41,678 nucleotides of DNA. It comes from a virus. The stretch is from positions 1 to 41,678 of IMG/VR virus record IMGVR_UViG_3300023112_000038. One strand, given 5' to 3'. This document shows positions 15,190 through 22,628 of this stretch, in pieces; position 1 is the first letter of the stretch; each line of letters opens with the position of its first letter. The translations under genes were made by a program, and so were the position numbers. The notes under the pieces were generated by a model. The model ran no database searches and was not told the origin of the DNA. It saw only the letters and a program-made list of their open reading frames with translations.

Positions 15190-15632
15190 AAATATGTATA
15201 ATTCCGTGTGGAAGTAAAAAAATATATGATGTAAATCCATTTATTAAAGATGTTACTGCCGATAAACTATATGTCGGCAGTTTTCATAGTCTATGTAAAA
15301 GATACTCCAAATATATCAGTGATGAATATTGTATATTATCTGCAAAGCACGGATTTATATTTCCTGAAGATATAATTGAAGAAAATTATAATGTTACTTT
15401 CAATGACAAAAAAACAAATCCTATATCAATTCAGACACTTAAGCAACAACTTTTTAAGTTTGAAAAATATAATAGCATAATTTGCTTGTGTGGAAGAAGA
15501 TATCATGATATAATAGAAAGTGTTTTTGATAGAAGTATAGAGAATAGATTGAAAGGACTTAAGGGAATGGGTTATATGGTACAGTATATGACCAATGAAA
15601 TAAATAAGTTAAATGGGATAGATTTATTTTAA
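15186..15632 (+). CDS. DUF6884-like protein in the deazaguanine operon
   Basis: 148 residues. It begins KICIIPCGSKK, has a central YVGSFHSLCKRYSKY, then ILSAKHGFIFPEDII. This PCGSKK, Y.GS, LSAKHG(F/L) pattern is that of DUF6884, a small alpha/beta family of unknown reaction found in phages and bacteria. The LSAK.G segment also recalls a domain of archaeosine-type enzymes that act on 7-deazaguanine. The start overlaps the folE stop (ATGA), so its placement between folE and queC is tight. A role in altering or inserting the base is inferred. The call to the family is from memory of the pattern. Confidence 0.7.
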   Translation: MKICIIPCGSKKIYDVNPFIKDVTADKLYVGSFHSLCKRYSKYISDEYCILSAKHGFIFPEDIIEENYNVTFNDKKTNPISIQTLKQQLFKFEKYNSIICLCGRRYHDIIESVFDRSIENRLKGLKGMGYMVQYMTNEINKLNGIDLF

Positions 15633-15643
15633 GGAGGATTGAA

Positions 15644-16324
15644 ATGAAAAAAGCTGTTGTAATTTTTTCTGGAGGACAGGATTCTACTACTTGTCTAGGA
15701 TGGGCTAAAAACAGATTCGATGAAGTTATAGCAATAACTTTCGAGTATGGTCAAAAACATAATATAGAAATTGAAAGATCAAAAGAAATTTGTAAAAAAT
15801 TAAATGTCGAGCAACACATAATAGATATTTCATTTTTCGGTGAGTTGGTTGATTCAGCATTGACTCATAATGGTGATGTAAATAAGAAACACAGTAGATT
15901 GACAAATTTACCCGCATCTTTCGTTCCAAATAGAAATCAGATGTTTATCACAATAGCACATGCTTTTGCTCAGAAAGTAGATGCAAAGACTCTTATAACC
16001 GGAGTATGTGAGACAGACTTCAGTGGTTATCCCGATTGTCGTATGGATTTTATATTAGATATCGAACAAGCAACTAATAGCGGTTCAGATTCAGATATAT
16101 ACATAGAAGTTCCTTTAATGTATTTGAATAAAGCAGAAACGTTCGCTATGGCTGATATTGAAGGATGTCTTGACGTTGTTATCAATAACTCACATACATG
16201 CTATAACGGCGACGATAAGATGAATACATGGGGATATGGATGTGGTGAATGTCCATCATGTAATATCAGAGAAAACGGATGGAAAGAATATATTAATATG
16301 ATCAATAATGGTGATGTTAAATGA
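15644..16324 (+). CDS. queC: 7-cyano-7-deazaguanine synthase QueC
   Basis: ATP-dependent conversion of 7-carboxy-7-deazaguanine to preQ0. SGGQDSTT near the N-terminus is the PP-loop, and GYGCGECPSCNIR near the end supplies zinc Cys residues, with another in NNSHTCY. The NRNQMFI segment is also typical. 226 residues, usual size. AAGGAGG before the ATG. With folE, queD and queE it completes the route from GTP to preQ0. Confidence 0.96.
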   Translation: MKKAVVIFSGGQDSTTCLGWAKNRFDEVIAITFEYGQKHNIEIERSKEICKKLNVEQHIIDISFFGELVDSALTHNGDVNKKHSRLTNLPASFVPNRNQMFITIAHAFAQKVDAKTLITGVCETDFSGYPDCRMDFILDIEQATNSGSDSDIYIEVPLMYLNKAETFAMADIEGCLDVVINNSHTCYNGDDKMNTWGYGCGECPSCNIRENGWKEYINMINNGDVK

Positions 16325-17112
16325 AGTTATTCTTTGCCGGAGCTGAATCAGATTTGAAAAATCTAAATGAAATAGGAGTCAAACGACTCCTTATAACAAT
16401 CGCCCATGGAAAGAATAAGATTAAGAAGATGAATGAAATATATGATCCCGGATACGAATTAATTATGGATTCGGGAGCATTTACTTTTCATAGGAAGGGA
16501 GGAATAACAGTTGAAAAATGGTTAGAGAAAGTTAATGAAGTAAAACACAATGTAACGGAGATTATATCACTAGATGTTATAGGAGACGCTGAAAAGACTT
16601 TTGATAATTTTATAGAGATACAGAAATATCTTCCTGAAGCAATGCCTACATTTCATGTTGGATCTGATATTAAGTATTTAAAGAAATATATGGATATTAC
16701 TGATAGAATAGCAATTGGAGGAATAGTTACACATGGTGTAAATAAATTATCACTACTCAATCACTTAAATGATATATTTAAAATAGTAGATAGAAATAAT
16801 TTACCCAAACTACACGCCTTTGGTGTATTTAATCAGAAATTATTACAAAAGTATCCTTTTTATTCTTGTGATGCTTCGTCCTGGAATTCATATGCCAAAT
16901 TCGATGAATTCGAAACTATAGATATGTTTTTCAAGAAAAGAGCAAGAAGTAAGAAGAAAAATAAAGATATATTTAATTATTCTCTTGAAGAATTGATAGG
17001 CAATACTGCTGAAGAAAGAATAGATAAACTCAGAATTTCTGCTAACAACTTTTTGAAACTTGAATATTTTTTAACAAATCTATGGGAGGAAAGAGGAATA
17101 AAATGGGACTGA
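16321..17112 (+). CDS. dpdA: DpdA-like 7-deazaguanine DNA transglycosylase
   Basis: Related to tRNA-guanine transglycosylases (TGT) but linked to DNA modification. The first half has ELIMDSGAFTFH, equivalent to the TGT DSGG(F) catalytic Asp segment. It is followed by IISLDVIGD, then PTFHVGSD with IAIGGIV, then KLHAFGV, and YSCDASSWNSY as the likely second Asp site. These follow the order of the TGT barrel. At 263 residues it is shorter than tRNA enzymes (about 370) and lacks the zinc Cys cluster. Overlap with queC (ATGA) and co-location with the full preQ0 route support exchange of guanine for preQ0 or a derivative in phage DNA. Confidence 0.85.
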   Translation: MKLFFAGAESDLKNLNEIGVKRLLITIAHGKNKIKKMNEIYDPGYELIMDSGAFTFHRKGGITVEKWLEKVNEVKHNVTEIISLDVIGDAEKTFDNFIEIQKYLPEAMPTFHVGSDIKYLKKYMDITDRIAIGGIVTHGVNKLSLLNHLNDIFKIVDRNNLPKLHAFGVFNQKLLQKYPFYSCDASSWNSYAKFDEFETIDMFFKKRARSKKKNKDIFNYSLEELIGNTAEERIDKLRISANNFLKLEYFLTNLWEERGIKWD

Positions 17113-17567
17113 AACAAATAAATTTAAATGAAATAGTATCATGTAAAAAAGGAATAGGTACACTTGAAGATAAAACTAGATTCTATGATTACTATAACTT
17201 AATAGATCAAAACATAATTTTTGATGTTAACAAAACAGATAATGGATATGAACTTCTCCATGATAGCGTATATCTCTCCATATTAAAGCAAAAAAGTGAA
17301 ATAACAGTAAATGTTCATGAACTTAATAAAAGCCACTCAGATTTAATGTACATAGTTAATTGTCACAAGTTTAATGAGAAAATTAATTATATAGAAATGT
17401 CCAGAAGACTAAATGATATAAAAAGGGAAATAGATATTAAAGAAATATATTCTTTCTTATACTTTATTGATATGGGAACTATTAAGAAATTAATAGATAT
17501 AATTCATTTCAACTGGGAAGATTTCGGAATTCATATACACGATGATTCTATAGTTGACTTATTTTAA
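17103..17567 (+). CDS. Hypothetical protein, 154 aa, last gene of deazaguanine operon
   Basis: The ATG at 17103 lies inside the last codons of dpdA, with GGGAGGAAAGAGG upstream. Soluble and charged. No motif recognised. It may be a partner of the modification system simply by position. Its 3' end contains the next promoter (17554-17582). Confidence 0.75.
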   Translation: MGLKQINLNEIVSCKKGIGTLEDKTRFYDYYNLIDQNIIFDVNKTDNGYELLHDSVYLSILKQKSEITVNVHELNKSHSDLMYIVNCHKFNEKINYIEMSRRLNDIKREIDIKEIYSFLYFIDMGTIKKLIDIIHFNWEDFGIHIHDDSIVDLF

Positions 17568-17582
17568 AAACTGATATATAAT
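17554..17582 (+). promoter_or_regulatory. Sigma70-type promoter for the nucleotide kinase gene
   Basis: TTGACT at 17554-17559 (inside the preceding gene), 17 bases, TATAAT at 17577-17582. It starts the nucleotide metabolism block. Confidence 0.75.
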
Positions 17583-17612
17583 AGTAGTAGATAATTTTTG
17601 TGAGGAAGTTTA

Positions 17613-18137
17613 ATGAATAAAAAAATAATTGTTTTCATTGGTGTTATAGGATCAGGGAAAACATATTCAGCAAATAAATTAATGAATGAAGATTCCGAGA
17701 TAATTAATTTTGCTGAAGAGCTTAGAGAAAATGTATGGAATCTAATTGGGTGGAAGCCTACTACCGGAGAAGATTATGACGAATTCAAGAAATTTGAATT
17801 CAAATTCAAAGACATATCTTTCACTGGAAGAGATATTCTAGCCAAACTAGGAACTGATATCATGAGGAAATACAATGATAGTATATGGATAGATTGTTGG
17901 AAAGAAAAGGCGACCAACTCAGATAAACAATTAATTTTGGTAGATGATTGTAGATTTGAAAATGAGATGGAAGAAATATTAAAATTTTGTGAAACCAATA
18001 ACTATGACAGTGAATTTATTTTCTGTAACTATAAATCATATAGATACAGGCTACTAGACCATGAATCAGAAAAGTTAGCAACTTCTTTATTAGATAAATA
18101 TACTGACGGAGAAACAATATCTTTTACTAGGAGATAA
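17613..18137 (+). CDS. 1: Deoxynucleoside monophosphate kinase (T4 gp1-like)
   Basis: Phosphorylates dNMPs to dNDPs for DNA synthesis. Begins MNKKIIVFIGVIGSGKTYSA, a P-loop (GVIGSGKT). The middle FTGRDILAKLGTDIMRKYND and LVDDCRFENEMEEI match conserved parts of phage dNMP kinases: R.(L/I)(L/Q).LGTd...y....W and (V)DDvRF.NE. 174 residues against 241 in T4. Ribosome site GAGGAAG. It may also be needed to handle modified nucleotides, but nothing shows that. Confidence 0.85.
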   Translation: MNKKIIVFIGVIGSGKTYSANKLMNEDSEIINFAEELRENVWNLIGWKPTTGEDYDEFKKFEFKFKDISFTGRDILAKLGTDIMRKYNDSIWIDCWKEKATNSDKQLILVDDCRFENEMEEILKFCETNNYDSEFIFCNYKSYRYRLLDHESEKLATSLLDKYTDGETISFTRR

Positions 18138-18139
18138 AA

Positions 18140-18424
18140 ATGAAGAAAGAAGATAATAAAATAGAAGAAGTAACTTCAGCTGGAGACGTAGCAACATTCG
18201 AAAAACCAATTTACGGAAAATCAGATGGATCTTATAGAAATAAAACAAAAATTAAATTAAATAAAAAGGAATTTAGGGATCTTATTAAAAAGAATATAGT
18301 CCCTAAAAAGGTAATGGAATTTGCTATAGCAAATAAAACAGTTGACATATATATGACATATGAGAGTGGAATTGTCATGAGACTTGATAATTTCATTAAA
18401 AAAGAAGATCTTTATAAAACTTGA
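18140..18424 (+). CDS. Hypothetical basic protein, 94 aa
   Basis: ATG two bases after the kinase stop, within AGGAGATAAAA spacing. N-terminal 30 residues are polar and probably disordered; residues 38-70 are Lys-rich (TKIKLNKKEFRDLIKKNIVPKK split by Ile and Val). Soluble. No family recognised. Confidence 0.75.
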   Translation: MKKEDNKIEEVTSAGDVATFEKPIYGKSDGSYRNKTKIKLNKKEFRDLIKKNIVPKKVMEFAIANKTVDIYMTYESGIVMRLDNFIKKEDLYKT

Positions 18425-18434
18425 GGAGGTAGAA

Positions 18435-18872
18435 ATGAAGAAAAAATACAAAGTAACTTATAATAACAATGGTCATCCTATTACGTTTTCTTTTAGTAGA
18501 ATTAAAAGAATGACTGTTAGATACGGAGATATTATATTACTAACACATGAGGAATATAAATGTTATTCAGGATTTTTATCTCCGGCAGCTGATAATGCTG
18601 TTGTAAAAGAAGCAGTAAAAGAAGAACCTAAAAAGAATGAAAAAATTGAAATTGTTGTAAGACCTGGTAGAGACGATGAAGAAATGAATGAAGTAGTTGT
18701 AGAAGTTGTAGAAGAAACAATTGAAGAAGTTGTAGAAGAAGTTGTAGAAGAAAATAAAGTAGATCTCGAATCAATGACAAAAAAAGAATTATTAAAAGAG
18801 TTTAGTAAAACATGTAAAATTGATAGATACATGAAAAAATCGACTATCATAGAAGTAATCAATAATACATAA
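18435..18872 (+). CDS. Protein with Val/Glu repeat linker and SAP/HeH-like C-terminus, 145 aa
   Basis: Start at ATG 18435 after TGAGGAGG. Residues 1-50 form a small basic domain. A repeat linker of Glu and Val follows (EEVVEEVVEE type, about residues 85-108), encoded by an imperfect repeat of GTTGTAGAA units at 18694-18753. The last 35 residues (MTKKELLKEFSKTCKID, then KKSTIIEVINN) have the two-helix pattern of SAP/HeH DNA-binding motifs. In phages such tails occur on DNA-binding or head-joining proteins. Role not determined. Confidence 0.7.
   Translation: MKKKYKVTYNNNGHPITFSFSRIKRMTVRYGDIILLTHEEYKCYSGFLSPAADNAVVKEAVKEEPKKNEKIEIVVRPGRDDEEMNEVVVEVVEETIEEVVEEVVEENKVDLESMTKKELLKEFSKTCKIDRYMKKSTIIEVINNT
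18694..18753 (+). repeat. In-frame GTTGTAGAA-type coding repeat
   Basis: About five short units of (GAA)GTTGTAGAA coding for Glu-Val-Val-Glu blocks inside the gene at 18435. Slippage here would change linker length without shifting the frame. Confidence 0.6.
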
Positions 18873-18940
18873 CCAGTTTAAATCGAATCTAGTAGCGCTC
18901 ATCCTTCTATATATCAACAAAATGAAAAAATCAATAGTAA

Positions 18941-18973
18941 GTCATGCACAATATATTTTTGGTTGTGTATGAC
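18941..18973 (+). other. Intergenic hairpin in the 18873-19077 gap
   Basis: GTCATGCACAA (18941-18951) pairs with TTGTGTATGAC (18963-18973), 11 pairs with one G-T, loop 11 bases. There is no T run after it, so it is not a standard terminator. It may slow or shield transcript ends before the promoter at 19009. The rest of the gap has no credible gene. Confidence 0.5.
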
Positions 18974-19008
18974 CTCATATTAAACTTTAACAAAATTTAA
19001 AAAACTGA

Positions 19009-19037
19009 TTGACAAATCATGTAAAATGTGTTATTAT
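19009..19037 (+). promoter_or_regulatory. Sigma70-type promoter
   Basis: TTGACA at 19009-19014, 17 bases, TATTAT at 19032-19037. Serves the small genes leading into the RNase H and replication block. Confidence 0.75.
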
Positions 19038-19077
19038 TTGTTTGTGTTGAATGTTGTTTTTAACTTAGGAGGAATTT

Positions 19078-19272
19078 ATGCTAGAGTCAGTTATCAATTT
19101 ACTTAGAGAAAATGCTTTGAATTTCAAAATCGAAGGATTCACTAGAGCAAAAATTGATGTGGATAATTTTGAATGTACACTTGAAGATCTTAGAAAAAAA
19201 CTTAATGAGCATGGCTACAGTACCAAATTTGATAAGGAAGCAAACATTTTGACTTATTGGATACGGAGTTGA
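19078..19272 (+). CDS. Hypothetical protein, 64 aa
   Basis: TAGGAGG before the ATG. The second half, DLRKKLNEHGYSTKFDKEA then ILTYWIRS, is a clear example of the helix, GY, strand pattern found behind several early promoters. Function unknown. Confidence 0.75.
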   Translation: MLESVINLLRENALNFKIEGFTRAKIDVDNFECTLEDLRKKLNEHGYSTKFDKEANILTYWIRS

Positions 19273-19453
19273 TTTAAAGTATGAGTTATTATCTTATATG
19301 GGAAATAAACTACGGAGGAGAAAAAGGACATACTTTCATTGAAAAGTATGATTCCCATATTTCGATGATAAATAGATGGAAAGAAATAAAGAAAGATGAT
19401 AAGTATGATTACTGTGAATTAATTAATATGATCGAGGGAGTTGATTTAAAGTA
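19265..19453 (+). repeat. 17-base direct repeat flanking a small gene
   Basis: GGAGTTGATTTAAAGTA occurs exactly at 19265-19281 and 19437-19453. The first copy is the translation start region of the 57-residue gene, the second its end. This looks like a duplication or insertion footprint. Confidence 0.6.
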
Positions 19454-19454
19454 A
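19281..19454 (+). CDS. Hypothetical protein, 57 aa
   Basis: ATG at 19281, with CGGAG about 12 bases upstream. Reads MSYYLIWEINYGGEKGHTF at the start and is rich in Tyr, Lys and Asp. It is flanked by an exact 17-base direct repeat (19265-19281 and 19437-19453), so both its ribosome site and its stop region have the same sequence. Soluble, unknown function. Confidence 0.65.
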   Translation: MSYYLIWEINYGGEKGHTFIEKYDSHISMINRWKEIKKDDKYDYCELINMIEGVDLK

Positions 19455-19489
19455 TCACAGTAATTGTTTTTTAACTTAAGGAGGTAAAT

Positions 19490-19675
19490 ATGAAAACATT
19501 AAGAGTAATTTTAGCACTTGTTGCTACACTAATGGTAAAAGCACTATTAATTTGTGTTCTATGGGACTTTGTAGTCGTCAGATTATGTAATGTCAATACT
19601 ATTATGTTTTATGAAGCATTTCTATTAATTGTTTTATTTAACTGTTTTAAAAACGATGTTAAAACCGGAGAATAA
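19490..19675 (+). CDS. Small membrane protein, 61 aa
   Basis: AAGGAGG before the ATG. Two hydrophobic segments, about residues 5-30 and 38-52, suggest two transmembrane helices with a short charged tail. It lies directly upstream of the RNase H gene (TAATATG junction). A holin-like role is possible by size but there is no other support. Confidence 0.7.
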   Translation: MKTLRVILALVATLMVKALLICVLWDFVVVRLCNVNTIMFYEAFLLIVLFNCFKNDVKTGE

Positions 19676-19676
19676 T

Positions 19677-20621
19677 ATGAAGGTACTGGTAGATGTTTCA
19701 AACTTAATCATGGCCCCATATTTAGGAAAGTACAAGCAAAATATGCTGGAAGGATTTTTAGTTGAAGACTTGGAAAATTTGACCAGACATTCTACATTAA
19801 CTTCTCTATTCAAGTATGTTGATATGTTTGATGTAAAATACGAAGATATCATCTTGTGCTTTGACTCACCCAATTGTTGGAGAAATGATCAATTCGAATA
19901 TTATAAGTGGAAAAGAAAGAATTCAAAAAAAGAATCTGAAATAGATTATAAAAAAATGTATGAATTCATAGAAACCTTCTACAATGAATTGAATGATCTA
20001 ATGCCTTTTAGCTGTGTAAAAGTAGATAAGTGTGAAGCAGATGATATAATAGCTGAGTTGTCAAGAAAATTGACAGGAAAGATCGTTATTATTACAAGAG
20101 ATAAAGACATGCTCCAACTCAAGAAAGAAAATGTAATGATATATGATCCATTCACTGAAAAATGGAAAGATACTTTCAAAGACAAAACTATAGAGTTTCC
20201 TATTAAAAATGAATCAGATGCTAAGAAGATGTTACTTTATCAGATATTACGTGGAGATGATACAGACGGAGTACCCAATCTTAAATCTGATAGTGATTGC
20301 TTTTGTAATCCGTTAAAAAAACAGGAAAGATTTGGTCCACAAGCCATTTATAAGTTATGCTTCAGTGAGGATTCTGATTTGAACAAAGAAAACGCAAAGA
20401 AACTCCATAATGATTTCAATAAAAACTGGAAAAGAAATCAGACAATGGTTGATATGTCTAAGACACCAAAAGAAATAAAGACAGAAATAAATAATGTTTA
20501 TGGAAATCAGAATAATATAGAATTTGATAAAGAAAGTACTATCAACTATTGTGATGAGCATAATCTTTTTTCCCTTAAAGAAACAGTAGAGAAGATTGAT
20601 AAATCTGAAAGTTTATTTTAA
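19677..20621 (+). CDS. rnh: RNase H / 5'-3' exonuclease (T4 Rnh-like)
   Basis: Removes RNA primers from Okazaki fragments and trims 5' flaps. 314 residues, T4 Rnh has 305. Visible acidic metal sites: LVDVSNL at the start, LCFDSP near 62, KCEADDIIAELS near 120, ITRDKDMLQL near 140 and RGDDTDGVPNL near 187. These match the FEN/PIN-type order. The C-terminal half is Lys-rich. The start at 19677 follows CCGGAGAATA; an upstream in-frame ATG (19629) lies inside the previous gene. Confidence 0.92.
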   Translation: MKVLVDVSNLIMAPYLGKYKQNMLEGFLVEDLENLTRHSTLTSLFKYVDMFDVKYEDIILCFDSPNCWRNDQFEYYKWKRKNSKKESEIDYKKMYEFIETFYNELNDLMPFSCVKVDKCEADDIIAELSRKLTGKIVIITRDKDMLQLKKENVMIYDPFTEKWKDTFKDKTIEFPIKNESDAKKMLLYQILRGDDTDGVPNLKSDSDCFCNPLKKQERFGPQAIYKLCFSEDSDLNKENAKKLHNDFNKNWKRNQTMVDMSKTPKEIKTEINNVYGNQNNIEFDKESTINYCDEHNLFSLKETVEKIDKSESLF

Positions 20622-20674
20622 TAAGGCTTTATTTTTTATAATTTTTTGATATAATATTATAGTGGGGTATTTCT

Positions 20675-20875
20675 ATGACGAAAGAAATAATCGAATTTAG
20701 AAAAAAGTTTTCAGATCTTACTAGTAATGTTTATGGAGTTGATATTTTATCAATAGAAAAGAATAATGGTAGACTAAGAATATATATAACCGGGTACGAT
20801 GTTCTTATTTCGTTCCCACAATTGTTTAACAAGATAAACTATCTCATAAACGAATATGAGAATATGGAGGTGTAG
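20675..20875 (+). CDS. Hypothetical protein, 66 aa
   Basis: GTGGGG lies 8 bases before the ATG. An amphipathic first helix is followed by beta-strand-like segments (LRIYITGYDVLISFPQL). It starts a chain of closely spaced genes that runs into the late sigma factor and primase. No family recognised. A TATAAT string upstream (about 20651-20656) lacks a good -35. Confidence 0.7.
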   Translation: MTKEIIEFRKKFSDLTSNVYGVDILSIEKNNGRLRIYITGYDVLISFPQLFNKINYLINEYENMEV

Positions 20876-21076
20876 ATGAGAATTTTTTTATTATTTGTTT
20901 TTTTGCTATGGATTGCCGCATCAGTAAAAACTTTTATTGTGTATTGTAAAGCCGTTCCAATAATAAACAAGAAGGAATTGCCACATTACTTTTTACAATT
21001 TATATTGTCCTTTATAGCATCTATATTAATAATATATGTTAGCACAAAGGATTTTATCATGTGGAGATTAAAATGA
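20876..21076 (+). CDS. Small membrane protein, 66 aa
   Basis: Starts directly after the previous stop (TAGATG), with GGAGG upstream. Two transmembrane helices: about residues 3-23 and 40-58, joined by a basic loop (CKAVPIINKKELPH). Ends in a 4-base overlap with the next gene. Function unknown; two-helix topology is seen in some holins and antiholins. Confidence 0.7.
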   Translation: MRIFLLFVFLLWIAASVKTFIVYCKAVPIINKKELPHYFLQFILSFIASILIIYVSTKDFIMWRLK

Positions 21077-21618
21077 AAATTTCAAATAAAATATATTTTG
21101 ATTTTGTGCAGACAGATTTGAAGAATTTTAGGGAATTTGTATCTTTTGATGATATTGACAGATTATCAGGGAATAAAATCATGTCAAACGTCCATATTAC
21201 TGTTTTAGACAATGGAACTATTAATTTGAAAGCAGATGTACACGAAAATATTTTAATTTCGTCACATAGATTATATAGACCAGAAGAGATTACTAATATT
21301 ATAGAAAATACATGTCATAGATTGGAAAGAGCTCACTTGACAGAAATTTCAAATGAGTTGGAATTTTTATACATGTACAAGACAGAATTGTTTAAATATG
21401 GTATTGTGGATGAGTATAGCGTTACTCCCAGAAAATATGGAATATTTGATGTAGACTTATTTAACTGGAAAGAGTCTATAAATAAATTGAAACATAGAAA
21501 TGTTATTGATACATTTCTTGGAACTGATTATTCATTTTACTTGATTGGGAGAAAAACAATCAAAATAGAAAAATTGATTAATAATTGGCAAGTTGTGAAC
21601 ATTTTAAGAAGAGGTTAA
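21073..21618 (+). CDS. Hypothetical protein, 181 aa
   Basis: Start at ATG 21073, overlapping the previous stop, with GGAG before it. Soluble, mixed alpha and beta. The middle HRLERAHLTEISNELEFLYM is helical. No motif that I recognise. It sits in the chain leading to the late sigma gene. Confidence 0.8.
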   Translation: MKISNKIYFDFVQTDLKNFREFVSFDDIDRLSGNKIMSNVHITVLDNGTINLKADVHENILISSHRLYRPEEITNIIENTCHRLERAHLTEISNELEFLYMYKTELFKYGIVDEYSVTPRKYGIFDVDLFNWKESINKLKHRNVIDTFLGTDYSFYLIGRKTIKIEKLINNWQVVNILRRG

Positions 21619-21621
21619 TTA

Positions 21622-21996
21622 ATGAACGATCTTAATGTAATTGTTGAGTATGAAAAAGAGAAAGGGTTTAATTTTCATGAGAAGTATGGAAATTATTTTT
21701 ATGATGGGCAATTGTCATATGGAGTGCATTGTGGTACCGGTTGGTTCCCTATTGTAAATGAATTTTTGGAGAATTTTTCAAAAATTGATGATATAATGTA
21801 TTCAGATAATAAAATCTATCATATTGGAAAAGTTGATGGTCAACTCAAAATTTATGTTAACGGAAACAAGAAAGTCAGTGAGATTTCGGATCTAGTTGCT
21901 AGATACGAATTCAAGTCAATGTTTATATGTGAAAAATGTGGTAAACATGGAAACAGAAAGAACGACGAAGTCGTTTGTGAACGATGCGGAGATTAA
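21622..21996 (+). CDS. Hypothetical protein with C-terminal zinc ribbon, 124 aa
   Basis: GAGGT precedes the ATG. Residues about 104-123 read CEKCGKHGNRKND then VVCERCG, two CxxC pairs that should bind one zinc. The N-terminal part is rich in aromatic residues (KYGNYFYDGQLSYGVHCG). It ends 3 bases before the late sigma gene, so a link to transcription is possible but unproven. Confidence 0.75.
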   Translation: MNDLNVIVEYEKEKGFNFHEKYGNYFYDGQLSYGVHCGTGWFPIVNEFLENFSKIDDIMYSDNKIYHIGKVDGQLKIYVNGNKKVSEISDLVARYEFKSMFICEKCGKHGNRKNDEVVCERCGD

Positions 21997-21999
21997 ATA

Positions 22000-22620
22000 A
22001 TGTCAGATATTAGAGATTTAATTAATATTTTTGATTGTGGAATAGATGAGAATAATGAACTTACATGGGCTAAAATAGAAAAGAAAGTCTGTGAAAGAAA
22101 AAAAGTTATTCATAGAAATCTAGAAAAGAAGAAAAGAAATGTTAAAAATAAAAGAGATTATATAGATAAGCACGAAATGTATGAAAACATGGTACTGTTT
22201 ATAAATTCTGATTATAAAGATACATCAGCAAGAAAATTCTTAGTTGAGTCATATTATTTAGTTGCCAAGAAGCTAATAAACAGTAAGAATTTCTATATGT
22301 ATTCTCAAGATAATAAGAATGATATGATATCGGAATCTGTAATAAAAGGATTGTCTATAGGAAAAGAGGGTAGATCCAATTATGGTATTCCTTACTTTGC
22401 CAGATTCGATCCTAATAGGACAGATAATGTTTTTTCCTTCTTTAGTCAGATGATAGGAAATTTCTTTATTCAGTATTTGAATGGACACTATGAGTATGAA
22501 AATATAAAACAATCAAACCTAGAAAGAATGATTAATGATTTTGAATGTAAGAATAACTACTCTAACACTGCTAAAGGATCAAAGTTTGGTATAGGCGGAT
22601 GTGTAGATGCTAAAGAATAG
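22000..22620 (+). CDS. 55: Late-gene sigma factor (T4 gp55-like)
   Basis: Small sigma-family protein that lets host RNA polymerase read TATAAATA-type late promoters. The central part, about residues 75-170, aligns in pattern with T4 gp55: a helix ending LVAKKLINSKNF, then a hydrophilic QDNKNDMISESVIKGLSIG like the gp55 WKQEMIADGIEASIKGL, then FDPNRTDNVFSFFSQMIGN like FDETKYKNPHAYITQACFN. Length 206, T4 has 185. The gene lies just before primase. Two TATAAATA boxes before structural genes fit this call. The co-activators gp33 and gp45 were not found here. Confidence 0.8.
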   Translation: MSDIRDLINIFDCGIDENNELTWAKIEKKVCERKKVIHRNLEKKKRNVKNKRDYIDKHEMYENMVLFINSDYKDTSARKFLVESYYLVAKKLINSKNFYMYSQDNKNDMISESVIKGLSIGKEGRSNYGIPYFARFDPNRTDNVFSFFSQMIGNFFIQYLNGHYEYENIKQSNLERMINDFECKNNYSNTAKGSKFGIGGCVDAKE

Positions 22621-22628
22621 GAATATAA

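Noticed and set aside
18922-18972. 16-codon frame MKKSIVSHAQ... in the 18873-19077 gap
   Set aside because: No ribosome site, and it lies across the hairpin at 18941-18973.
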